A stretch of DNA of 64,000 bases from Diaminobutyricimonas aerilata (GTDB lineage Bacteria > Actinomycetota > Actinomycetes > Actinomycetales > Microbacteriaceae). The notes beneath the pieces were generated by a model. It was given only the letters and a program-made list of their open reading frames with translations, searched no databases and was not told where the DNA came from. This document shows, piece by piece, positions 1 through 12,000 of this stretch (its first letter is position 1; each line of letters begins with the position of its first letter). The stretch is from contig NZ_PGFF01000001.1 of NCBI RefSeq assembly GCF_002797715.1, forward strand, positions 3,247,304 to 3,311,303, in the 5' to 3' direction. Made by a program: the position numbers and the translations under genes.

Positions 1-3000
1 CGGGGTGATGACGTACGTGGCGGTCGCGACGACGGACTGGCCGGGTAGCAGCACTCCCGGCTCCCCGGGCCACGCGTAGGTGATCGGCGACAGCCCCGCG
101 CGACCGTCCGCCACCCGCACGTCGATGAGGGGACGGGTGCCGGTGTTGGTCACGACGTAGGTGTACTCGAGGGTGTCCCCGGCGAACCCGAGCTGGCCGG
201 GGCGCAACGCGACCGACATGTCGAGCGCGATGGATGCCGCGTCGAGGATCCGCACCGAGGCGGAGCCGCTCGCCGTGGCCGGCTGACCGTCGGGACCGGT
301 CCCGCTCACCGTGGCCGTGTTCGACACCGCGCCCGCCGTCACGTCGGCGTCGTCGATCACGTAGCGTGCCTCCGCCCGGAGCGTCTGGCCCGGCAGAAGG
401 CGACCGGGCTCCCCCGGCCAGGTGAGCACGGGTGCCGAAAGCCACGGCAGCGGGTCGGTGAGCGTGACGTCGTCGAGGGTCACGTTGCCGGTGTTCGTCG
501 CGGCGAACGTGTAGACGATGACGCCGCCCTGCTGCGCGTAGGTCTCGAGGCGGGAGGACTTGGTCAGCGACAGCGCCGGGTCCGCGGCGATGGCGATCGC
601 GTCGTCGGCCTCGTCGAGCACCTCCACCCCGAGCGGGCTGTCGGCCGTGGCCGTGACCTCCGAGCCGAGGGTGCCGCGATCGACGTCGGCCTGGGTGAGC
701 ACGTAGCGCGCGATCGCCGTCGCCTCCGCTCCCGGTGCGAGCACGCCCGCGCCGGCCGGCCAGGTGTACTCGATCGCCGAGAGTCCGCTCTGCGCGTCGA
801 GCAGGGTCACGCCGGAGAGCGTCACGTTGCCGGTGTTGCGCACTCGGAAGCTGTACTCCACGACGTCGCCGGCGCGACCGGTGGCGCCCTCCGCGAGGCG
901 CATCCGCTTCTCGACCTGGATGCGCGGGTCGGCGGCCACGGTCGGCACGACCGAGGGCGGCGACGAGGCGGTGACCTCGGTGCCCGAGAGCGTGGCACCG
1001 GATGCCGTGGCCACGTTGAGCACGGAACCGCGGTCGAGATCGGCCTGGGTGATGCGGTATCCGGCGGTCGCCTCCACCGCGGTGGCGGGCGGCAGCGCTC
1101 CGGCGGTGGCGGTCGGCCAGGCGCCGTATTCGATGGCGCCCAGTCCCGGCAGCGGGTCGTTGAGGCCGACACCGGTGAGGGTCGCCGTGCCGGTGTTCGC
1201 GACCGTGAAGCGGTAGGTGACGAGGTCGCCGACCCCACCCGCCCCGGTGAGCGTGCCCTGCTTGGTGACCGCGAGCGAGGTGGCCGGCGCCGCGAGCGGC
1301 ACCGTCGTCTGCCCGGACCGGTCGCTCACGGCCGGTCCGGTGGGCGGCGTGCCGGTCGCGGTCGAGACGTTGCGCACGGCGCCGGCGTCGACGTCGACCT
1401 GGGTCACCGTGCGGGTGGCGGTCGCGGTCGCGACCTGACCCGGAAGCAGCACACCCGGGGCACCCGGCCAAGTGAACGCCGGAGGGGTGAGGCCGTCGAC
1501 CGTGTTGGCGAGCGAGACGCCGCCGAGCGTGACGTTGCCGGTGTTGCGCACCTCGAAGGAGTACTCGATCGTGTCGCCGACCACTCCCGTGGCGCCGGCG
1601 GCGAGCGCCGCCGAGTGCGTCGTGGTGATGACGGGGGCCGCGACCGCCGTGGCGGTGGTGACCTCGTTCGAGACGCCGCTCACGACGACGCCGCGCGGCG
1701 ACGTGCCGATGGAGGTCGCCCGGTTGATCACCGAACCGCGGTCCACATCCGCCTGGGTGACCACGTAGGTGGCCGTGCCGATGGCGCTCGCGCCCGGTGC
1801 GAGGATGCCGGTCGTCGACGGGAAGTCGATGTCGGGCCGTGAGATGCCGGGCAGCTCGTCGCGCAGGCTGATGAGGCGCAGCGTCACGTTGCCGGTGTTG
1901 GTGATCTCGAACGAGTACGTGATGGTCTCGCCGACGGCGCCGGTGCCGGCGATCTCGGCGCTCTTGACCGTCGCGATGCCGGGGCGGTGCTCGACCGTCG
2001 GGATGGAGACGAGCGCGGACTGCGCCGTCACGCGCACGCCCGTGGGCGGCGCGGCCGAGGCCGTCGCCGTGTTGTCGACGGTGCCGCGGTCGACGTCCTC
2101 CTGAGCGATCGTGTACTCCGCGGTCGCCGTGGCGACACCGCCGGGCGGGATGACGCCGGCCGTGTCGGTGGGCCAGTCGAACCGCGGTGCGGTGATCCCG
2201 GCGAGGGCGTCCGTCAGCACCACGTCGCTCAGCGTGACGTTGCCGCGGTTGCGGAGCTCGAAGGTGTAGCGGATGACGTCGCCGCGCCCGTTCGCCCCCG
2301 CGGTCGCAAGCGCACCGGTCTTCACCAGGCTGAGCGCGGGCGCGGCGGACACGGTCACGGTGGCCGACGCGGTCGCGGTCGCGGGCGCGCCGATCGGCGG
2401 CGCCCCGGCACCGGTCACCGTGCTCACGACGGCCCCCGCATCCACGTCGGCCTGCGTCAGCACGTACGCGGCGGTGGCGGTGACGCTCTGGCCGGGCAGC
2501 AGCACGCCGGGCTCTCCGGGCCAGACGTACTGCGGGGCACCGGCGCCGGGCAGTGCGTCGGCGAACGACGCCTGCGTCAGCGTGACGTTGCCGGTGTTGG
2601 TCAGCTCGTAGGTGAACACGACCGTGTCGCCCGCGATGCCGGTGGCGCCGGGCGCGAGCGCGCCGCGGTCGGTGACGGTGACCGACGGAGTCGCCGCCTG
2701 CAGCGGGGTGACGACCTCGGGCGAGGAGTCGGAGACGGCCGCGCCGGCGGGCGTCGTGCCCGACGAGGTCGCGGTGTTCAGCACGCGGCCCGCATCGACG
2801 TCGGACTGGTCGATCGGGTAGTCGGCGGTCGCGGTCACCTGCTCGCCCGGGGCGAGCACGCCGACGGCGCCCGGCCAGTCGCCGTAGGCGAGCGGGGCGA
2901 GCCCCGGCAGCGGATCGGCGATGGTCACGCCCGAGAGCGTCACGTTGCCGGTGTTGCGGGTGGTGAAGCTGTAGCGCACCTCGTCGTCGACACCGCCGGT

Positions 3001-6000
3001 GCCCGTGACGACGGCGGTCTTGATCGTCTCGAGTGCGGGTGCGGGCTGCACCGTCGCGACGCGCACGGTGTTGGAGTCGGCCTCGACGAGCGCGCCCTGC
3101 GGGGTGCGTGCAGAGACCTGGGCGGTGTTCTCGATGTAGCCGCGGTCGATGTCGGCCTGCCGCAGCTGGTACGTGGCCACGCCCACGACCGTCTCCCCGA
3201 CGCCGACGCGACCGGGTCGCGACGGATCGGGCCAGGTGATCTGCGGCGGGTCGAGTCCCTCGAGCGGGTCGACGAGCGACCCCTGCGTGAGCGTCACGTT
3301 GCCCCGGTTCGAGATCTCGAGGCGGTACTGCACGGTATCGCCCACCTGACCGATTCCCGGGGCGAGCAGCACGCCGGTCTTGAGCGCGACGAGCACGCCG
3401 TTCGCCGCGATCGTCACGGCGGCGGTCGCCGTCGCGTCGACGTCGTCGCCTGCCGGATCGAGGGCCGAGCCGGTGATGCTGCTGGTGACCGTGCCGGCAT
3501 CCACCTGCGCCTGGGTGAGCGTCGAGGTCGCCGTCGCCGTCACCGACTGACCCGGGAGCAGCACACCGGGTTCGCCGGGCCAGGAGTAGACGGGCGCGGA
3601 GACGCCGGCGAGCGCGTCGGCGATGCTCGCGCCGGCGAGCGTCACGTTGCCCTCGTTCGTCAGCACGTAGGTCCACTGCACGGCGTCGCCGGCGATACCG
3701 GTCGACCCGGGCGCGAGCGCGCCGGCATCCGTCACCGTGACCGCCGCGTCGGCGGCCTCGGTCGGGGTGACGACCTCGTCGGAGACTCCGGAGACGGGGG
3801 TCGCGCCGAAGACGGCCGTCGCGCGGGCGGTGTTGCGCACCTCGCCGGCGTCGACATCGGCCTGCGTGATCTCGTAGGTGGCGGTCGCGGTCGCGCGCTG
3901 CCCCGGCGCGAGCACGCCCGCTTCGCCCGGCCACCGCAGGCTCGGTGCCGTGAGTCCGCGGAGCGGGTCGCCGAGCGCGACGCCCGTGAGCGTCACGTTG
4001 CCCGAGTTCACGACCTCGAACGAGTAGGAGATCAGGTCGCCGACTCCCCCGCCGTCACCGGTGGCGGTCTTCACGACGGTCAGTCCGGGCACCGCCGGCT
4101 GCACGGTCGTCACGTTCTCGGGGGAACTCACCCGGATGGTGTCGCCGATGGGGGGCTTGCCCGTCGCGACGGCGGTGTTGGAGACGCTGCCGCGGTCGAC
4201 GTCGGCCTGGGTGATCTCGTACGTCGCGGTCGCGGTCGCCACCTCGCCGGGCGCGAGCACGCCGGGCGGGCCCGGCCAGCTGATGACCGGGTCGCTCACG
4301 CCGCCGAGCGCGTCGATCAGGTCGACGAGGGTGAGGGTGACGGTGCCGGTGTTGGTGATCGAGAAGTCGTACTCGATGTCGTCGCCGACGCCGCCCGCTC
4401 CGGTGATGGTGCCGTCCTTCGTCACGGCCATCGCGGGGTCCTGGCGCAGGGTCACATCGGCCCCGTCGCTCGCCGTCACGTCGGCTCCGAACGGCGGAGT
4501 CCCCGTCGCGACGGCCGCGCTCGAGATGACGCCCCGGTCCACGTCGGCCTGGGTCAGGCGCGACGACGCGGTCACGGTGACGGACTGTCCGGGCGCGAGC
4601 ACGCCGACCGCACCGGGCCACACGTACACGGGCGCGGAGACACCCGCGAGGGAGTCGGCGACCTGCGTGCCTGTCAAGGTGACGGTGCCCGTGTTCTCGA
4701 CGACGTAGGTCCACTCGACGATGTCGTCGGCGACGCCGGTGTCCCCGGCGGCGAGCTGCCCGGAGGTGCTCAGCCGGATGCTCGGCGCGGCGATCGCGGT
4801 CGGCACCGTCGCCGGGGCATCCGTGCTCTCGACGGCGGCGTCGTCGCGCACCGAGCTGCCGGAAGCGCTCGCGATGTTGCTGACCGCGCCGGCGTCGAGG
4901 TCCTGCTGGTCGATGACGGAGCTCGCGGTCGCGGTGGCGGTCTGCCCCGGGGCGAGCACGCCGGTGACGCCGGGCCAGGCGATCGCGGGAGTGCTGAGTC
5001 CGGGCAGCTCATCCGTGAGCACGATGCCGTCGACGGTGACGTTGCCGCTGTTGCGGATGACGATCGTCCAGTCGATGGTGTCGCCGAGTGCGCCGCCGGC
5101 GCGGGTGGCGCCCGACTTCGTGGTGGTGAGCGCCGGGGTCGCCTGCACGGTGGCGATCCGCACCGTGTTCGACGTGGCGGTCACGGGGCGACCGTTCGGG
5201 TCGTCGGCGGCGACGTCGGCCGTGTTGTCGATGTACCCCCGGTCGACGTCCGCCTGGGTGAGGCGGTAGTCGGCCACACCGACGACGGTCTCGCCCACGC
5301 CGACGCGCCCGGGCCGGTCGGCATCCGGCCACGTGATCACCGGCGGCTCGAGTCCGGGCAGCGGGTCGAGCAGCCGCCCGTTCACGAGGGTGACGTTGCC
5401 CGTGTTGGTGATCTCGAGCCGGTAGCGGATGAGGTCGCCCGCGGCGCCGATGCCCGGCGCGACGATGACGCCCGACTTCACGGCGGTCAGCGCTCCGACG
5501 GCGGCGACCAGCACGGTGGCGGAGTCGGTCGCCGTGACGGGGGCACCGGTCGGCGGCGTGCCGATGGCGTCGGCGATGCTCGTGATGCTGCCCGCGTCGA
5601 CGTCGGCCTGGGTGAGCGTCGACGACGCGGTGACGGTCACGGACTGTCCGGGCTGCAGCACACCCGGCGCATCCGGCCAGGCGAAGACGGGGAGGGTGGC
5701 GCCCGGCAGCCGGTCGGTCACGCTCACGCCGGTGAGGGTCACGTTGCCGGTGTTGGTGAGGCGGTAGGCCCAGTCGACGCGGTCGCCCGCGCGTCCCGTG
5801 GCGCCGGGGGCGAGCGCACCCGTGTCGACGACCGCGATCGCCGGATCCGCGGTCGCGAGCGTCGTCGTGACGGTCGCGTCGTCGAACGCCGCGGCGCCGA
5901 CGGGCGGCGAACCGACGCCGCGGGCGGTGTTGACGATCGACCCCGCGTTCACGTCGGCCTGGGTCACGCGGTAGGTGGCCCGCGCGGTCACGGTCTCGCC

Positions 6001-9000
6001 GGGGGCGAGCACGCCCGGCTCCGCCGGCCAGTTGTACAGCGGGTCCGAGAGACCGGCGAGGGCGTCGGTGAGCGCCACCCCGGTGAGGGTGACGTTGCCG
6101 GCGTTGCGCACCGAGAAGTCGTAGGTGACGATGTCGCCCGCGAGCCCGGTGCCCGCGACGGTCGCCGACTTCGTCGTGTCGACGCGCGGATCCGCCGCGA
6201 TGGTCGGGGTGACGACGGCGTTCGAGGTGCGCGAGATCGGTCCGTCCGAGGGCACGCGGCCGGTGACCGTCGCCTGGTTGGTCACGCTGCCGGCGTCGAC
6301 GTCGGCCTGGGTGATCACGTAGGTGGTGCGCACGATCACGACGTCGCCGGGGGCGAGCGAGCGGCCGTCGCCCGGCCAGTCGAACCCGGTCGCGCCGGCG
6401 AGCTGCTGCGCGAGCACGAGCGCGGAGAGGGTCACGTTCCCGGTGTTCTCGAGCCGCACCTCGTAGTCGATCGTGTCGCCGACGCTCGCGTCGGTGCGCG
6501 GCGCGCCGCTCAGCACGATCGTCAGGTCGGGGCCGGGCACGAGGGTCACGGATGCCGCGGCATCGTCGGTCACGACGGTGCCGTCGGGCGCGGTGCCGGT
6601 GCCCGTGACGACGCTCACGACGGAACCTGCGTCGATGTCGGCCTGCGTGAGTATGTACTCGGCGGTGGCACTCACCGTGTCGCCGGGCAGGAGCACACCC
6701 GGCTCTCCCGGCCAGACGTAGACGGGTGCGCCGACACCGGGGAGCGCGTCGGCGAGTGCGGCCGCGCCGAGGGTGACGTTGCCGTCGTTGAGGATCGTGT
6801 AGGTCCAGACGACCCGGTCGCCGACGCGCGCCGTCGACCCGGGCGCGAAGGCGCCGCTGTCGGTCACGACGACCGCGGGGGTCGCCTCCTGCACCTCGGT
6901 GACGAGTTCGGGGCTCACGCCCGACACGGGGGCGGCACCGTTCGGCGGGGTGCCGGTCGACGTCGCGGTGTTGGCGACGAAGCCCCGATCGAGGTCGGCC
7001 TGCGTGATGGTGTAGTCGGCGGTCGCGGTCACCGACTGGCCGGGCGCGAGCACCCCGACGGCCCCGGGCCACTCGAAGTCGAGCAGCCCGAGTCCGGGCA
7101 ACGGGTCGGCGAGGCCGACGCCGGTGAGGGTGACGTTGCCCGAGTTGCGGGCGGTGATCGAGTAGGTGATGGTGTCGCCGAGCGCACCCTCGCCCTCGAC
7201 CTCGGCGGTCTTCACGGTGGCGAGCACCGGAGAGGCCTGCACGGTGGCGATCCGCACCGTGTTCGAGTCATCGGTGACCGTCGCGCCCTGCGGGGTGACG
7301 GCGGCGACGCCCGCGGTGTTCTCGATGAACCCGCGGTCGACGTCGGCCTGCGTGAGCTGGTATTCGGCCACGCCGACCACCGTCTCGCCGACTCCCACGC
7401 GACCCGGCTGCGCGGGGTCCGGCCACGTGATGACCGGCGTCTGCAGGCCGGGCAGACGGTCGAGCAGCCGACCCTGGGTGAGCGTGACGTTGCCGGTGTT
7501 GCGGATCTCGAGCCGGTACTGGATCGTGTCGCCGACGCGGCCGATGCCGGGGGCGAGCAGCCGCCCGGTCTTCACCGCGTCGAGGCGGCCCGCCGGCGTG
7601 ATCGTGACCGTCGCCGTGGCCGACTCCTCGACCTCGACGTCGGTGGGGGAGTTGCCGGTGGCGGTGACGGTGCTCTGCACCGATCCGGTGTCGACGTCGG
7701 CCTGGGTGAGCACGTAGATGCTCGTCGCCGTGGCGGTCTGCCCGGGCAGCAGCACTCCCGGAGTTCCGGGCCAGGTGATCGACACGGCGCTCGCACCGCC
7801 GAGCGCTTCGGCGATGTCGACGCCGTCGAGCGTGACGTTGCCGTCGTTGGTGACGGTGTAGCTCCAGCGCACCGCTTCCCCGGCGCGGCCGGTCGCACCC
7901 GGGAACAGCGCTCCCGCATCCGTCACCGCCAGGCTCTCGTCCTGCGCGACGGTCGGGGTGTCGAGCACGTCGCTCGGATCGACCACCGGTCCGGCGAGGG
8001 CGGTTCCGGATGCGGTCGCCTGGTTGCGCACGAAACCGCGGTCGACATCCGCCTGGGTCAGCGTGTAGGTCGCCGTCGCGAGCACGGATTCTCCGGGCAG
8101 CAGCACCCCGGGCTCGGCGGGCCAGGAGCCGTAGACGAGCGGTGAGAGTCCCGGCAGCGGGTCGGCCACGGCGACGCCGGTCACGGTGGTGTTGCCGGTG
8201 TTCTCGACCTCGATCGTGTAGTCGATGACGTCGCCCACGCCGCCGCCTCCACCGTCGGAGGTCTTGACGGTGGTGAGCGCCGGAGCGGGCTCCTGGGTGA
8301 AGAGGCGCACGCCGTGGGGAACCGTCACGGTCCCACCGTCGGGGCTCACGGCGGACACCGACGCAACGTTGTCCTTGAACCCGCGATCGATATCGGACTG
8401 GGTGAGCCGGTACGTCGCGGTCGCGGCGACCGCCTCGCCGGGGCGGAGCACCCCGGCGGTCCCGCTGGGCCAGGCGCCCACCACGAGCGGCGAGAGCCCG
8501 TCGAGCTCATCGATGACGGTGACGCCCGAGAGCGTGACGTTGCCCTGATTGGTGACGAGGAAGGTGTAGTCCACGAGATCCCCGACGGCGCCGGTGCCCG
8601 GCGCGCGGATGGCGGCCGCCTTGTCGAGCGTCAGGGCGGAACTGGGCGCGAGGGTGACCGTGGCCGCGTCGGTCGCGACGGTCGTGCCGTCGCCGGGGGT
8701 GCGACCGGTCGCGGTGACGAGGTTCGCCACGGATCCGGCGTCGACGTCGGCCTGCGTCACCTCGTAGGTCGCGGTCGCCGTCACCTGCTGGCTCGGCTCG
8801 AGGGTGCCGACCGGGCCGGGCCAGGCGCCGAACGCGATGTCGCCGAGTCCGGGCAGCTCGTCGGCGAGCTCCACGGCCGTGAGCGTCGTGTTGCCGACGT
8901 TGCGGACGACGAAGGAGTACTCGATGTCCGACCCGGCGGCGGGCGGGCCGACGAGGGTCGGAGTCTTGCCGACGCTCAGCGCGGGCGACGGCGGCACCGT

Positions 9001-12000
9001 CGGGGTGACGGTCGACGCGGTGTCGCGCACCACCACGAGGCCCGGCCCCGGGCCGACGCCGCTCGCGGTCACGGTGTTCGTCACCGACCCGAGGTTCACG
9101 TCGCTCTGCCGCACGGCGTACTGCGCGGTCGCCGTCACCGTCTGACCCACGTTGAGAACGCCCGGGGCGCCGGGCCACGTGTAGCTGACGGGGCCGAGAC
9201 CCGGGATCGGGTCGGTGAGGGTCACGCCGTCGAGGGTCGTGTTGCCGATGTTGGTCGCGGTGAAGGTGTAGGTGATCGTGGAGCCCACGGCACCGCCCCC
9301 GCCGGTCGAGGACTTCGTGGCCTCGATCGCGGGGTTCTGCTCACCGGGCACGACGCGTGCCGTCTCGGACGACGCGAGCACGGGCGCGCCGTTCGGCGCG
9401 ACGGCCGTGAGGTCGGCCACGTTCTCGATGACGCCGGCGTCGATGTCCTGCTCGGTGATGCTGTAGGTGGAGGTCGCGGTCGCGGTCTGGCCGGGGGCCA
9501 ACACGCCGGCGGCACCGGGCCACACGAAGGTCGGGTCGCCGACGCCCGCGAGCCGGTCCGAGAAGGTGACGCCCGACAGGGTCACCGTTCCGGTGTTGCG
9601 GATGACGAACGAGTACACGACGGTGTCGCCGATGTCGCCCTCATCCGGGTCGGCGAGTCGACCGGACTTCTCGATGGTCGCGGCGGCGCGCGGCGTGATC
9701 GTCACGGTCGCGGGCGCGGTCGCCGTGACCGCCGGGCCGGTCGGCGGCGTGCCGCTCGCGGTGGCCGGGTCCGTCACGCTTCCGTTGTCGACGTCGGCCT
9801 GGGTGAGCGTGGAGGTCGCGGTGCCGGTGACCTGCTGGCCCGGCTCGAGCAGCCCCGCAGTGCCGCTCGGCCAGGAGCCGTACGTGATCGGCGAGATGCC
9901 GGCGAGCTGCGGCGCGATCGTCGCTCCGGTCAGGGTGACGTTGCCGGTGTTGCGCAACGTGAAGCTCCAGATCACGGACTCGCCGGCTCGACCGGTGGAC
10001 CCGGACGCGAGCGCGCCCGTCTGCGTGAACTGCAGGGCGGGTGCGGCCGCCTGCGTCGGCGTCACGACCTCGCCGCTCGGGTCGCTGACGGGGGCGCCGG
10101 ACGGCGCGGTGGCCGACGTCGTCGCGGTGTTGCGCACGGTGCCCGCGTTCACGTCGGCCTGCCGGATCGAGTAGGTCGCCGTCGCCGACACGACCTGGCC
10201 GGGCAGCAGCACCCCGGCGGTGCCGGAGGGCCACGTGCCGTACCGCACCGCGGAGAGCCCCGGAAGCGGATCGGCGATCGTCACGCCGGTGAGGGTCGTG
10301 TTGCCGGTGTTGCGCGCGGTCAGCGTGTAGGTGACGGTGTCGCCGACCCCCGTGCCGGTGGTCGCGGCGGACTTCGTCGTCTCGACCGCGGGGGACGCCG
10401 CCTGCGGGGTGAGCGTCACCGTCGGCGAGGACGCCGTGGCGGGGCCGCCGACCGGCGGCCGGCCGGAGACCGCCGCGGTGTTCGCGATCGAGCCGCGGTC
10501 CACATCGATCTGCCGCACGGTGTACGTGGCGAGGGCGACGACCGATTCGCCCGGGGCGAGCACGCCCGCGCGACCCGGCCAGCTGTACTCGATCGCCCCG
10601 AGACCGGGCAGCGGGTCGACGATCGCGACACCGGTGAGCGTGACGTTGCCCGTGTTCTCGGCGCGGAACGTGTACACGACACCGCTGCCGACCCCGGTCG
10701 ACGCGGTCGCGAAGCGGCCGCTCTTCTCGAGGGTGAGGGCCGCGTCGGCGGCGACCGGCACGGTCGCGCTCGCGGGGGTGGTCGTCGCCGCTCCGGTCGG
10801 CGGCGTGCCGCTCGCGACCGCCGTGTTGGTGACGGCACCGGCGTCGACGTCGGCCTGCGTCAGCGTGTAGGTCGCGCTCGCGGTGACCGTCTGGCCCGGC
10901 TCGACGGTGCCCGGCGTGCCGCTCGGCCACGCACCGAAGGTGATGCCCGAGATGCCGGGGAGCGGGTCGACGATGCCGACGGAGGTGAGCGTCACGTTGC
11001 CCGAGTTGCGCACGGAGAACGAGAACGCGACGGTGTCGCCCGCCTCCCCGGTCGCTCCCCCGGCGAGGGCACCGGTCTTCGAGAACGCGAGGGTCGGCTG
11101 GGTCGCCGCGGTCGGCGTGACCACGGCCGGCGAGTCGTCGGCGATCGGCGCTCCGTTCGGCGCGGCGCCGGATGCGGTGGCGACGTTCGCGACACTGCCG
11201 CGATTCACATCCGTCTGGGTCAGCACGTACGTGGCGGTCGCGGTGACGGTCTGCCCCGGATCGAGAACGCCGGGGGTGCCCGGCCAGGTGTACTGCAGCG
11301 GTGGGAGGCCCGGGAGGGTGTCGGTGACGCCGACCCCGGTGAGGGTGACGTTGCCGCTGTTGCGCGCCTCGATCGTGTAGGCGATGGTGTCGCCGACCCC
11401 GCCGGACCCGGCACGCACCGCCGTCTTGACGGTCTCGAGCGCCGGGCCGGCGGCGATCGTGGCCACCGTGACGGTCGGCGAGGTGGCGGTGACGGCGGGA
11501 CCGGTCGGAGGCGCGGCCGTCGCGGTCGCGGTGTTGCGCACGGAGCCGGTGTTCACGTCCGTCTGCGTGATCTGCCGGGTCGCGGTGGCCGTGGCGGTCT
11601 GGTTCGGCAGCAGGCGCCCGTCGGGGCCGGGCCACGTGTAGGTGAGCGCGGAGAGGCCGGGCAGGGTGTCGGTGACCGCGGCGCCCGTGAGGGTGACGGT
11701 GCCGGTGTTGCGCAGGACGAACGTGTAGGCGATGGTGTCGCCGACCGCGGCGTTCCCCGTGACCGTGGCGGTCTTGCCGAGCGTGAGGCCCGGGATGGCG
11801 GCGAGCGGGACGGTCGCGGGAGCGGTCGCGGTGAGCGCGACGCCGCGCGCATCCGTCGCCGATCCGGTCGCGGTGTTCGCGATGCTGCCGGCGTCGACGT
11901 CGGCCTGCGACACGGTCGAGGTCGCCGTGGCCGTCACGAGGTCACCGGGGCGCAGCACGCCGGCGGTGCCGCTCGGCCAGGTGCCGTAGCTGAGCGGGGA

